A stretch of 64,000 nucleotides of DNA from Aureimonas glaciei (GTDB lineage Bacteria > Pseudomonadota > Alphaproteobacteria > Rhizobiales > Rhizobiaceae): assembly GCF_014643375.1 (NCBI RefSeq), contig NZ_BMJJ01000015.1, forward strand, positions 62,001 to 126,000, written 5' to 3'. Position numbers and translations under genes: made by a program. A model generated the notes under the pieces. It did not search any database. It was not told the DNA's origin and was given only the letters and a program-made list of their open reading frames with translations. Below, one piece after another: positions 20,406 through 28,612 of the stretch (positions are counted from its first letter, which is position 1; each line of letters opens with the position of its first letter).

Positions 20406-20958
20406 GACGTTCCTCCCAGGGGCGTCGACAAAGGCTGGCCCTCCGAGGAGAAGCACGCCGTCTCGATCGCCGTATCAAGCTTTAGGGCGATCTCTGCCGC
20501 CTCATGAGGCCTGCAAAGAGCCATGCCGGGGGAAAGGCGTCAACCAACCGGTCGCGCATTTCGATATCCAGTTGGGGACAGAAACGCCGGGTAAGCGGTT
20601 GGTCGGCTTGAGCGCCGTCGATCGGGCCGGCCGAGTCGAGCGAACCCGGATCAACTTCCGGCCTATTCTCGGCGACAAGAACCAGGGTCGTCGACGCGCC
20701 GTCGTGATCAACAGCCCACGGCGGACGCGACGGCGATCCTGCCGCCGACCGACCAACGGGGTGAGGCGTACCGCCCGGGTTCAGCCGAAGGGGCGAGCCG
20801 GCCCAGCCTCCATTCCACCGATCGATTGCGGCCCATAGTCTTTTTCAGGTGACGCGTGAGGCCGCCGCCGGTGAAAAGATCTTCTGCTAGGGTGATCACA
20901 AATTGACTTTTACGTAAGTCTGGGACCAGACAGGGGTTCGATCTCCTAGGGAAACTCG
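20406..20958. other. intergenic region between ugpB and the MerR gene
   Basis: A 553-base divergent intergenic stretch. Near the right end it holds the MerR-gene promoter region with TTACGTAA. The left part should contain the ugpB promoter, but no clear -35/-10 pair or operator stood out. Frames across it are short and Arg/Gly-rich, and none resembles a protein. The length suggests either undetected regulation or decayed sequence. Confidence 0.5.
20903..20917 (+). promoter_or_regulatory. promoter/operator of the MerR-type regulator gene
   Basis: TTGACT (20903-20908) is a good -35, followed at once by the 8-bp palindrome TTACGTAA (20910-20917), 42 bases before the start codon. MerR-family proteins bind dyads between -35 and -10, and TACGTAA-containing dyads are reported for LiuR-type regulators, so this is a likely autoregulatory site. 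The -10 is not obvious. Confidence 0.45.
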
Positions 20959-21351
20959 ATGCGCGATTACTACACCATCACCGAGCTGACGCGAGAGTTC
21001 GACATTTCCACGCGCACCATCCGCTTCTACGAGGACGAAGGTCTCATCGCGCCGATTCGGCGGGGCCGGACGCGGTTGTTCCGCCATTCCGACCGGCATC
21101 TCCTGAAGATGATCCTGCGCGGCAAGCGGCTCGGCTTTTCGATCTCCGAAATCCGCGAGATCATGCAGATGTACAAGACGCCCCCGGGCGAGGCCGGCCA
21201 GCTGCGCGCCATCGTCCGACGCGTCAGCCAGAAGCGGCTGGAACTGGAGCAGAAGCGGCGCGACATCGAGGAGCTCCTGTCCGAGCTCGACAATGCCGAG
21301 GAGGCTTGCCTCACCCGCATGGCTGAGCTGGGCGTCACCCAGGGAAGCTGA
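20959..21351 (+). CDS. MerR-family transcriptional regulator, LiuR-like
   Basis: A 130-residue regulator. The N-terminal winged HTH reads TITELTREFDISTRTIRFYEDEGLI, then RTRLFRHSDRHLLKMILRGKRLGFSISEIREIM, which is the pattern of LiuR-type regulators of branched-chain amino acid catabolism. Residues 85-125 form the dimerising coiled coil (QKRLELEQKRRDIEELL). No Cys cluster typical of metal sensors is present (a single Cys near the C-terminus). No leucine-catabolism genes are adjacent, so targets must be elsewhere; pccA and pccB belong to the same broad pathway, but no matching TTACGTAA site was seen before them. AGGGAAA precedes the start. Confidence 0.85.
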   Translation: MRDYYTITELTREFDISTRTIRFYEDEGLIAPIRRGRTRLFRHSDRHLLKMILRGKRLGFSISEIREIMQMYKTPPGEAGQLRAIVRRVSQKRLELEQKRRDIEELLSELDNAEEACLTRMAELGVTQGS

Positions 21352-21410
21352 ACTCGGCTGCCGCGGCGAGCCGCCGAGGCCGCCCGGCAACCGTCGCGCT
21401 CGGACAAGCG

Positions 21411-22382
21411 TCAGGGACGCGGCGCCGAGCAGGCGAGCACCATGTCGCCGATGGCGGCGTTCTCGGTCTCGGTCGTCGTCTGCGCGAGCAGCCTCTCCAG
21501 AAGGTCGGCGCCGACCAGGCGGTCGCTGATGCAGCTGCAATAGCGCGAACAGAAGGCGGCATCCTGTCGCTCGGCCATGCAGCCCCGGCGACAGTCTGAC
21601 TGCAGGATGCGGGCCGGGTCCGGCGGATAGACCTGCGCGGTCGCCGCGACCAGGCCGAACAGCAGCGGCTGGTGCAGGAGGTAGAACAGCAGCGAATGGC
21701 GGCCGAGCCAGGCCAGCGGCGCGGCTCTCCCGAGGCGCTGGTTCCAGAGGCGCAGCCGGTCGAAGGCGCCGAACCGGCGGCCCGCCTGCGCGGCCGCGAT
21801 GCCGAGGAGAACGGCACCGAACCAGGGAAACAGCGGAACGAAGTCATTGGAGACCGGGGGCTTGGCGGCCATGCCGATCCAGGCGAGCGCCTTGGGATCG
21901 AGAAGGTCGCTCGTCACGAACTGCGGCAGGGCGATGACCGCCAGCGCCACCAGGGCCGTCACGGGGAAGGGCAGGCCGAGGAAGGCGAGGCCGAGCAGAC
22001 TGGCCAGCGCGATCTCGTGCAGGATGCCGAAGAACACGAAGCCCTGCGGCGTGACGTAGAAGGTGACGAGCGTGATCGCCGCCGCGCCGAGGGCAACCCC
22101 CAGCCACCGCCGCCAGAAGGAGCGCCACCGGATGCCGCGCGCATGCGCCAGGACCAGGCTGACGCCGACGAGGAAGAGAAAGCTCGAAGCGATGCAGCGG
22201 GCGAACAGCTTCCAGCCGCCCTGGGCGGTCAGGCCGTGATCGACATAGCCGAAATTTTCGAGGTCCCAGGTGAAGTGGTAGATCGCCATCGCGATCAGCG
22301 CCACGCCGCGGGCAATATCGAGCGCGTCGATCCGCCGGACGACCGCCTCGGGCCGCGCACTCTCCGTCTCGCCTGGCGTCAT
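21411..22382 (-). CDS. DUF1624 membrane protein (heparan-alpha-glucosaminide N-acetyltransferase-like)
   Basis: A 323-residue multi-pass membrane protein. The N-terminal RIDALDIARGVALIAMAIYHFTWDLE (about residue 17 on) is the DUF1624 signature, with the conserved His after the first helix; about seven to eight helices follow. Relatives of the YeiB/HGSNAT group acylate sugars, so envelope glycan acylation is possible but unproven. The final helix block ends at PLAWLGRHSLLFYLLHQPLLFG, after which a 75-residue tail is unusually Cys-rich (CRRGCMAERQDAAFCSRYCSCI). It is divergent from the aldo/keto reductase gene. Confidence 0.82.
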   Translation of the reverse strand: MTPGETESARPEAVVRRIDALDIARGVALIAMAIYHFTWDLENFGYVDHGLTAQGGWKLFARCIASSFLFLVGVSLVLAHARGIRWRSFWRRWLGVALGAAAITLVTFYVTPQGFVFFGILHEIALASLLGLAFLGLPFPVTALVALAVIALPQFVTSDLLDPKALAWIGMAAKPPVSNDFVPLFPWFGAVLLGIAAAQAGRRFGAFDRLRLWNQRLGRAAPLAWLGRHSLLFYLLHQPLLFGLVAATAQVYPPDPARILQSDCRRGCMAERQDAAFCSRYCSCISDRLVGADLLERLLAQTTTETENAAIGDMVLACSAPRP

Positions 22383-22492
22383 TGCGGCCCTTGACCCTTC
22401 TCGTCGACTGGAAAACTGGACGCGCCGCCTATCTCATGAAGCGAAACGCGCCGCCCTGTCGGGGCGACGTGATGGCACAGAAAGGCATCGGC

Positions 22493-23323
22493 ATGAAGAT
22501 CATCGAGGCGAACGGCGCACGGATTCCGGCGATCGGCTATGGCACCTACACGCTGGAAGGCGACGTCTGCACTGACATGGTGGCGAAGGCGATCGGCGCG
22601 GGGTACCGGCATATCGACACGGCGCGGATGTACAAGAACGAGGCGGCCGTCGGCGAGGGCATCCGCCGTTCCGGCATCACCCGCGACGATCTCTTCGTCA
22701 CCACCAAGGTCTGGTGGACCGACATCGCCGAGGGCAAGCTGCAGGCGTCCGCTACCCAGGCGATCGAGGCCTTGGGCATCGGCGCGGTCGATCTCCTTTT
22801 GATCCACTGGCCCAATCCGGATGTCGCGCTGGAAGAATCGATCGATGCCCTGAACGAGACGATCGACCTCGGCCTGACCCGCCATATCGGCGTCGCCAAC
22901 TTCACCAGCGCCATGCTCGACGAGGCGGCGGCCCTGTCGGAAGCGCCGCTCGCCTGCAACCAGGTCGAATACCACCCCTTCCTGTCGCAGGAGGCCATTC
23001 ACGCGGCCTGTCGGCGTCATGGCATGGCCATGGTCGCCTATTCGCCGGTCGGGCAGGGCGGCGAGATCCTGGCCAACCCCGTCGTCACCAGCATTGCAGG
23101 GCGGCACGGGAAGACGCCGGCGCAGATCGTGCTGCGCTGGGAGATCGAGCAGGAGGGCGTCGCCGCCATTCCCCGCACCAAGACGCCGGAGCGGCTGGCC
23201 GAGAATCTGGCCGTCTTCGATTTCGAGCTCGGCGCCGATGAGAAAGCGGCGCTGACCGCTCTGACCAGCCAACGCCGGCGCCTGGTCGATCCGTCCTTCG
23301 CGCCGAACTGGGATCGCGTCTGA
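22493..23323 (+). CDS. aldo/keto reductase
   Basis: A 276-residue NADPH-dependent reductase of the 2,5-diketo-D-gluconate-reductase-like AKR group. The catalytic tetrad region shows as HIDTARMYKNE (Asp and Tyr), TTKVWW (Lys) and LLLIHWPNP (His), and the C-terminal cofactor site as AIPRTKTPERLAENL. The start at 22493 follows GAAAGG and gives the usual N-terminus (MKIIEANGARIPAIGYGTYT); Met at 22472 is possible, and the longer frame to 22382 is not supported. Substrates are probably small aldehydes or ketones. Confidence 0.88.
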   Translation: MKIIEANGARIPAIGYGTYTLEGDVCTDMVAKAIGAGYRHIDTARMYKNEAAVGEGIRRSGITRDDLFVTTKVWWTDIAEGKLQASATQAIEALGIGAVDLLLIHWPNPDVALEESIDALNETIDLGLTRHIGVANFTSAMLDEAAALSEAPLACNQVEYHPFLSQEAIHAACRRHGMAMVAYSPVGQGGEILANPVVTSIAGRHGKTPAQIVLRWEIEQEGVAAIPRTKTPERLAENLAVFDFELGADEKAALTALTSQRRRLVDPSFAPNWDRV

Positions 23324-23341
23324 CGCGCGGCATGACGGACC

Positions 23342-23369
23342 GCCGCTCCCGTCGGACAACGGGAGCGGC
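23342..23369. terminator. hairpin after the aldo/keto reductase gene
   Basis: A perfect 11-bp inverted repeat GCCGCTCCCGT-CGGACA-ACGGGAGCGGC, 18 bases after the stop. It lacks a T-run, so it is not a classical intrinsic terminator; it may act as an RNA 3'-end stabiliser or a weak terminator before ydcF. Confidence 0.45.
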
Positions 23370-23421
23370 AGTGGCGGCGGGGGACGCCAGCGGCTAAGGG
23401 AGAGGCTTCCTCGCACCGAAA

Positions 23422-24276
23422 GTGCCGCCCTTGTTCTTCGTCGTCTCGAAACTCGCCTGGTTCCTGCTGCAGCCGCTGGTGATCACGGCGCTCCTCCTGG
23501 CGCTGGGGATTTTTCTCGGCGCCTTGGGGCTGCGCAGGCTCGGGGCGGGACTGAGCCTCCTGGCGCTGGCGATCCTGCTGGTCGTCTCCGCCAGTCCGGT
23601 GGGCCTCTTGATGACGGCGGCGCTCGAGAACCGCTTTCCGCCGCCGGAACTGCCCGCGCGCATCACCGGCATCGTGGTTCTCGGCGGCGCCCTCGACACC
23701 CGCGTCGCTCGCACTCGCGGCGGCGTGGAACTGAACGAGGCCGCCGACCGGATGACGGCCGCGACGGCCTTGGCCCTGCGCTATCCCGACGCCAAGCTCC
23801 TGTTCAGCGGCGGCGTCGCGGCCGTCCTCGAGGAGGATGTGCCGGAGGTCGAATCGGCCGAGGAGTTCTTCCTGTCGCAGGGAATCGCGCGTGACCGGCT
23901 GATGCTGGAAGGGCAGGCGCGCAACACCTACGAGAATGCCGTCTACGCCAGAGAGCTCGCCGCCCCCAAGCCGGGCGAGGTCTGGGTGATGATCACCTCT
24001 GCCCAGCACATGCCGCGCAGCGTCGGCTGCTTCCGCAAGGCCGGCTTCGACGTGATCCCCTATCCCGTCGACTACCGGACGCCGGCCGGCAGCCTGGTCT
24101 GGCGGCCGTCGACCTCCTCGACCCGCAACCTCGACAAGGTGAACGATTCGTTTCGCGAGTATCTGGGCCTTGTCGCCTATTGGCTGAGAGGGCGCACGGA
24201 CGCGCTGTTCCCGGCGCCCGCCTCGTCGATCTCCTCCGGCGCGGCAGCGGATTCTGACGCAGCCCCCAGCCTGTAG
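23422..24276 (+). CDS. YdcF/SanA-family membrane protein (DUF218)
   Basis: A 284-residue protein with two N-terminal membrane helices (about 10-35 and 40-62) and a periplasmic or cytoplasmic DUF218 domain. Domain blocks are GIVVLGGALDT, KLLFSGGV, ESAEEFFLSQGI and WVMITSAQHMPRSVGCFRKAGFDV. The family (ElyC, SanA, YdcF) is linked to envelope integrity and lipid-carrier metabolism in enterics; enzymatic activity is not established. Start is GTG at 23422. Its last 100 bases overlap the convergent DUF3253 gene. Confidence 0.85.
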   Translation: MPPLFFVVSKLAWFLLQPLVITALLLALGIFLGALGLRRLGAGLSLLALAILLVVSASPVGLLMTAALENRFPPPELPARITGIVVLGGALDTRVARTRGGVELNEAADRMTAATALALRYPDAKLLFSGGVAAVLEEDVPEVESAEEFFLSQGIARDRLMLEGQARNTYENAVYARELAAPKPGEVWVMITSAQHMPRSVGCFRKAGFDVIPYPVDYRTPAGSLVWRPSTSSTRNLDKVNDSFREYLGLVAYWLRGRTDALFPAPASSISSGAAADSDAAPSL

Positions 24277-24527
24277 ATGCCCTTGAAGCCGTCGGGGTCG
24301 ACGACGCGACCCTTGCGGCGGATGGTCAGCGCCCCGGCCTTGGCCATTTTCACCGCCTCGACGCGGATCGGATGCATCAGCAGCCGCCATTTCGTCTCGT
24401 CAGGGCCGGCGATGGCGCGGGCGACTTCCGACGGACAGACCGTCTTGTCGGCACCGCGTTCGGCGATCATCGTGGCGATCAGCTCGGCGATTCCGTCAGC
24501 GGCGTCTGGGGCGGGGGTGTCAGACAT
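24177..24527 (-). CDS. DUF3253 domain protein
   Basis: A 116-residue protein. Residues 10-88 match the DUF3253 pattern: IAELIATMIAERGADKTVCPSEVARAI followed by WRLLMHPIRVEAVKMAKAG and the basic wing RRKGRVVDPDGFKGIYRL, which looks like a winged-helix fold. The C-terminal 28 residues are unconserved and encoded opposite the ydcF 3' end. The gene start lies inside the DUF599 gene's 3' end (49-base overlap, different frame), so the two are co-transcribed. Function unknown; nucleic-acid binding is plausible from fold. Confidence 0.82.
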   Translation of the reverse strand: MSDTPAPDAADGIAELIATMIAERGADKTVCPSEVARAIAGPDETKWRLLMHPIRVEAVKMAKAGALTIRRKGRVVDPDGFKGIYRLGAASESAAAPEEIDEAGAGNSASVRPLSQ

Positions 24528-25231
24528 GGAAGCGGATCCTCGTCGGCATCGGCCACCGTATGGCGGGCCGGGGAGAAAAATTGGCGCTGGGCGAGAATCG
24601 CCATCACGAAAAGCGTGGTGCCGATCAGGAAATAGGCGCCGATAAACCAGCCGAGGAAGGCGAGCGCAAAGAAGACGCCGCGAAGCCCGGCATTGAAGTT
24701 CTTCGCGGCCAGCTGGTTCATTCGCGTGGCGCGGGCGACCGCCCGCTGGGCAGCTTCCGGATTGAGCATGGCATCCGAGCGCATCGGAATCGCGCCGATC
24801 AGGATGGTGCAGTAGTTGAACAGGCGATAGGCCCAGCCGAACTTGAAGAAGGCATAGGCGAAGATCGCCACCTGGCCCAGCAGTTTCACCTCGACCAGGC
24901 CGCGATCGAGGCGGCCGTGGAAAGGCAGATCGGCGGCGATGGCCGCGATGCGGTCGCTGGAGCCGAGCAGCGCGAAACAGCCGCCGATGGCGAAGATGCA
25001 GGCCGAGGCGAAGAAGGCGGTGCCCTGCTGCAGGCCCGCCATGATCGCCGTGTCGATCATCCGGAGATCGCGGTTGAGCATGACCTGCATCCAGCGCCGC
25101 CGCTGTACATTCATCGCTTGGCTGAGGCCGTGCCGCGACCAGGGGCTGCGGTCTGTCAGCCAGTTGTAGGCAAACCAGCCGCCGATGAAGACGGCGAGTG
25201 CCAGGCCATCCCGGAAATCCAAACTCGCCAT
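24479..25231 (-). CDS. DUF599 membrane protein
   Basis: A 250-residue protein with four or five membrane helices: near residues 8-25, 62-90, 115-140 and 195-230. The WMQVMLNRDLRMIDTAIMAGLQQGTAFFAS and FGWAYRLFNYCTILIGAIP blocks are characteristic of DUF599, a family common in Proteobacteria with no assigned role. The start at 25231 gives the usual MASLDFRDGLALAVF N-terminus. Its 3' end overlaps the DUF3253 gene. The C-terminal 20 residues are Pro/Thr-rich and probably a free cytoplasmic tail. Confidence 0.82.
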   Translation of the reverse strand: MASLDFRDGLALAVFIGGWFAYNWLTDRSPWSRHGLSQAMNVQRRRWMQVMLNRDLRMIDTAIMAGLQQGTAFFASACIFAIGGCFALLGSSDRIAAIAADLPFHGRLDRGLVEVKLLGQVAIFAYAFFKFGWAYRLFNYCTILIGAIPMRSDAMLNPEAAQRAVARATRMNQLAAKNFNAGLRGVFFALAFLGWFIGAYFLIGTTLFVMAILAQRQFFSPARHTVADADEDPLPCLTPPPQTPLTESPS

Positions 25232-25397
25232 GTGTCTATCCCGAACCCGCGCGCCTTGTCGGAACGGTCTTCGCAAATTGCAGGCCGGGCGGCAATCGCG
25301 TCCGGCGGGCGGCCGGCCGCCCGCTGCGGCGCTTCGCCCTGCCGAGCGCGGCGGGCGAGCGCTTGACGCAGGGCCTGGCATGGCGGCAGAACGCGGC

Positions 25398-25832
25398 ATG
25401 TCGCTTCATATGGTCAAGCTCTGCGTCGGCGCCGATTCGGTCGAGGATCTGCAGTCATGGGTCGCCCAGCGGATGGGCGACGCGGCCAGCCGCGGCCTGC
25501 CGCAGGAACAGATCCATCAGACCCGCGCGCTGCCCAAGCGCGCCGACGAGATTCTCGCCGGCGGCTCGCTCTACTGGGTGATCAAGGGAAAGGTGCAGGT
25601 TCGCCAGCCCATCCTGGAACTTCGCCCGGTGGTCGACGCCGAGGGCATCAAGCGGTGCCACATCGTGCTCGAGCCGCGCTTCGTCCTGACGGACTGGCAG
25701 CCGCGCCGCGCCTTCCAGGGCTGGCGCTATCTCGAGGGCGCCGAAGCGCCGGAGGATCTGGGAGCGGGCGGCGAGGGCGGTGCGCTGCCGCCGGAGCTCC
25801 GGCGTGAACTCGCCGACCTCGGGCTGATCTAG
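25398..25832 (+). CDS. DUF1489 family protein
   Basis: A 144-residue soluble protein. MSLHMVKLCVGADSVEDLQ, ALPKRADEILAGGSLYWVIKG and RRAFQGWRYL are characteristic of DUF1489, a compact family largely confined to alphaproteobacteria and without known function. The Met at 25398 is chosen because the family begins MxLHLxKLCVG; upstream frame to 25185 is antisense to the DUF599 gene. It is divergent from that gene, 166 bases apart. Confidence 0.85.
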   Translation: MSLHMVKLCVGADSVEDLQSWVAQRMGDAASRGLPQEQIHQTRALPKRADEILAGGSLYWVIKGKVQVRQPILELRPVVDAEGIKRCHIVLEPRFVLTDWQPRRAFQGWRYLEGAEAPEDLGAGGEGGALPPELRRELADLGLI

Positions 25833-25928
25833 CTTCCCCACGCCGGCCGGGCGTTCGCCCGTCGCGCCGACGCGATGGGGCGGATCATCACCCGCGTGGG
25901 CCGGACGGCTCCGCGGGAAGCGCGCGGG

Positions 25929-26198
25929 TCAGCGAACGCGCAGCCGGATCGCGCGGTCGCCGACCGGCGAATAGACGACCAGCCGCGGCGAGGCCGGCGG
26001 CTGCGAGGCGCGCCAGGCGCGGGCCCCGTGGCAGAGCAGAAGGCCGACGAGATCCTTGGCCTTCAAAAGCGAGCGGCCCTCGCGGAACTCCGAGATGCGG
26101 CGCGAGGCCTGATGCAGCGGATGCATGCCGACGACGGTCGCGCCCATCCTCCGGGAAACGGGCTCCATCTGGCCGAGGCTTTCCTGATCGATGGTCAT
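25929..26198 (-). CDS. hypothetical protein
   Basis: An 89-residue protein of unknown family. It begins MTIDQESLGQMEPVSRRMG; Met at 26213 would add five residues. It has no signal peptide or membrane helix; the C-terminal part (PRLVVYSPVGDRAIRLRVR) looks like two beta strands, and it is basic overall. It lies between convergent DUF1489 and the downstream end of dacF-like gene, as an isolated gene. Only codon bias and compact protein-like composition support it. Confidence 0.45.
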   Translation of the reverse strand: MTIDQESLGQMEPVSRRMGATVVGMHPLHQASRRISEFREGRSLLKAKDLVGLLLCHGARAWRASQPPASPRLVVYSPVGDRAIRLRVR

Positions 26199-26340
26199 TG
26201 CGGCAGTCCTCAACGCGGCTGGATAGGGCGCACTATCGTTGTGAAATCAGGGCGCGGCTGCGCAATCGACCGTGGGGTGATCGCCGGCGACATCCGCGTT
26301 GTGGGGTATCCGGCCGGCGGTCAGAACCGCCGGCAATCAG

Positions 26341-27813
26341 TCAGTTGGCGACGCTGTAGCAGTTGTAGGAGTGCTGCTTGAGCGCGTCGCAGGCCCGGTT
26401 CGCCTCGGTCCGCGACTGGAAGCCGGCGAAACGCGCGCGGTACAGGGTCTGCGAGCCGCTCGCAACGGACTCGGTGAAAGGCTGTGCGTTGCTGAGGGCG
26501 GAGCCGCTGCGTGCCTTGGCTTCCGCGAGCATTTCGAGCGCACGGTTCTGTTCGGGCATGGCGGCGATCTGGACGACCCAGGGCGAGGTCCGCGGAGAGG
26601 CAGCACGAGCGAGTATGGTCCCCGTCGTCATCGGATCGAAATCTCGGCCGGTGGGAATGTCACCGGGCGGGACGGGGCCGGACGGGGCGAGGGCGTTGAC
26701 GGGGGCGGTGGGGCGCGGGGCCTTGAGGGCGGCCCGCAGCGCGGCGCGACCGACGATCGGCCGGGTCGGCGCGGCGGCGAGGCGCGCGACGGCATGCGCG
26801 GCGTCGGCATCGGCGCCGTAGGCTTCCGCGATCCGCTCGTTGATAGTCTCGCGCATGCGGGGCAAGGGGACGCTGGACGGCGGCTGGTAGCTGAAGGTCG
26901 GCGGGGCGGCGGCGACGGTGACGCGCGGCTCAGTGCTGCGCGAGGCGATCAGGTCGCCGCTGCTGCGGGTCGACGCGACCGCGAGATACTTGGTCAGGAG
27001 GTCGGCCATCTTCTTGTCGCGGGCGGCACCGGTGCGCCCGCCCATCACCACGCCGACGATCTTCTTGTTGTCGCGCAGCAGGGAGGAGACGAGGTTGTAG
27101 CCCGAGGCGTTGATGTAGCCGGTCTTGATGCCGTCGACGCCCTGGATGCGGCCGACAAGCCGGTTGTGACCGTTGATGGTGCGTCCGCGGAAGTTGAACG
27201 ATTTGGTCTTGAAGTAGCCGAACTCGCGCGGAAAATGCTCGCGAAGCGCGATGCCGAGCGTGGCCATGTCGCGCGCCGTGGTCTTCTGCTCGCTGTTGGG
27301 CAGGCCGTTGGCGTTGCGGAACGTCGTCTTGCTCATGCCGAGCTGGCGGGCCTTGGCCGTCATCTGGGCGGCAAAACGGGCTTCCGAGCCGGCGAGATGC
27401 TCGGCGATGACGACGGACGCGTCGTTGGCCGACAGCGTCACGAGGCTGAGGATGGCTTCCTCCACCTTGAGGGTCGAGCCGACCTTCAGGCGCAGCTTGG
27501 TCGGGGGGCGGGCGGCGGCATAGGACGACACCTTCATCGGCGTATCGCGCGACACCCGGCCGCTCCGCATGGCCTCGAACAGCATGTAGAGCGTCATCAT
27601 CTTGGTCAGCGACGCGGGATAGCGCAGCGCGTCGCCGTCGCTCGAATACAGGACCTTGCCGTTGTTCGCATCGATGACGAAGGCGGCGTCGTTGCTGTCG
27701 GCCGAGGCCAGCACGGTGGACTGCGACAAAAGCGCCATCGAGATCGCGCAGACGCCGACGGCCTTGCTGAAGCCCGACAGACGATCCTTGCGGCTGGGAA
27801 TTCCTGTACGCAC
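26341..27813 (-). CDS. D-alanyl-D-alanine carboxypeptidase (PBP5/DacF-type) with C-terminal SPOR domain
   Basis: A 490-residue low-molecular-mass penicillin-binding protein that trims the terminal D-Ala from peptidoglycan pentapeptides in the periplasm. After a signal peptide (about 1-38, ending LASA) come the three S11 motifs: SLTK with nucleophile Ser68, SAN near residue 125, and KTG in [11 protein letters not shown]. Residues about 290-405 are a Pro/Ala-rich linker, and the last 80 ([20 protein letters not shown] to [12 protein letters not shown]) form a SPOR domain, which binds denuded septal glycan. GTG at 27813 with GAGAG upstream is the preferred start; a GTG at 27846 adds 11 residues. 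Confidence 0.92.
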   Translation of the reverse strand: MRTGIPSRKDRLSGFSKAVGVCAISMALLSQSTVLASADSNDAAFVIDANNGKVLYSSDGDALRYPASLTKMMTLYMLFEAMRSGRVSRDTPMKVSSYAAARPPTKLRLKVGSTLKVEEAILSLVTLSANDASVVIAEHLAGSEARFAAQMTAKARQLGMSKTTFRNANGLPNSEQKTTARDMATLGIALREHFPREFGYFKTKSFNFRGRTINGHNRLVGRIQGVDGIKTGYINASGYNLVSSLLRDNKKIVGVVMGGRTGAARDKKMADLLTKYLAVASTRSSGDLIASRSTEPRVTVAAAPPTFSYQPPSSVPLPRMRETINERIAEAYGADADAAHAVARLAAAPTRPIVGRAALRAALKAPRPTAPVNALAPSGPVPPGDIPTGRDFDPMTTGTILARAASPRTSPWVVQIAAMPEQNRALEMLAEAKARSGSALSNAQPFTESVASGSQTLYRARFAGFQSRTEANRACDALKQHSYNCYSVAN

Positions 27814-28211
27814 GAGCAACTCTCTCGGTTCGGTCAAAAGGGACACGCCGGACTTTCCAGTGCGACGGGGCGCCGCCGATGGAAGCCGATGGTCGGCGTC
27901 TCTTCGATAGAGGGGAGACTAAGCGGTGCGGATTACCAATCCGTTTATGGTTGCCGGAGTGTTGTGCCCGGTGTCTCGAACCCGCCGGCGGAGGGAACTG
28001 GAAGGGCTACCTTAGCAAGGACCACGCCGATTCTTCGGGAAATATCGCGCAAGTCCGGCTAAAACCGGGCGGAACAAAATTTGCATGGAATCGCAAAATG
28101 TTCGGCGTGAAACCAGAATGGGCTCGCCAACGGTGCGGCATCGATCAGGAAACTTTCATGGGCGGCCGACATGTCTTAAAATCCCGGCGCGGCACATTAC
28201 ATAGCCGAGGC
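27814..28211. other. divergent intergenic region between dacF-like gene and clpS
   Basis: 398 bases, more AT-rich than its surroundings toward clpS. It must hold promoters for both divergent transcripts. A small dyad TTTGC-N8-GCAAA lies at 28080-28097, about 115 bases before clpS. No clear -35/-10 pair or coding frame was found. Confidence 0.45.
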
Positions 28212-28604
28212 ATGACAGAGGTGGCGGCAGTGAACGACGGAACGGGAACAGGGTTGGAATCGGATCTCGTGCGTTCGCAGGCGGGCCGGCAACGCGGATC
28301 GGATCCCGATCGCGGAACATCGGTCATCACCCGGACCAAGCCGCAGACGAAGAAGCCGAGCCTTTACAGGGTGCTGCTTCTGAATGACGATTACACCCCG
28401 ATGGAATTCGTGATTCATGTCCTGGAGCGTTTCTTCCAGAAGGATCGCGAGGCGGCTACCCGAGTCATGCTGCATGTGCACAATCACGGCGTTGGCGAAT
28501 GCGGTGTCTTTACCTACGAGGTCGCGGAGACGAAGGTCACGCAGGTCATGGATTTCGCCCGCCAGCATCAGCATCCGCTGCAATGCGTGATGGAAAAGAA
28601 TTGA
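28212..28604 (+). CDS. clpS: ATP-dependent Clp protease adaptor ClpS
   Basis: A 130-residue N-end-rule adaptor that delivers substrates with bulky N-terminal residues to ClpAP. The pocket residues sit in [20 protein letters not shown], and [25 protein letters not shown] completes the core. The first 45 residues are a variable flexible arm. GTG at 28230 has a better spaced AGAGGTGG site than the ATG at 28212, so the true product may be six residues shorter. It ends 8 bases before clpA and is clearly co-transcribed. Confidence 0.93.
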   Translation: MTEVAAVNDGTGTGLESDLVRSQAGRQRGSDPDRGTSVITRTKPQTKKPSLYRVLLLNDDYTPMEFVIHVLERFFQKDREAATRVMLHVHNHGVGECGVFTYEVAETKVTQVMDFARQHQHPLQCVMEKN

Positions 28605-28612
28605 GGTGAAGC

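Noticed and set aside
20406-20700. Pho box upstream of ugpB
   Set aside because: No repeated CTGTCAT-like heptamers could be found on either strand.
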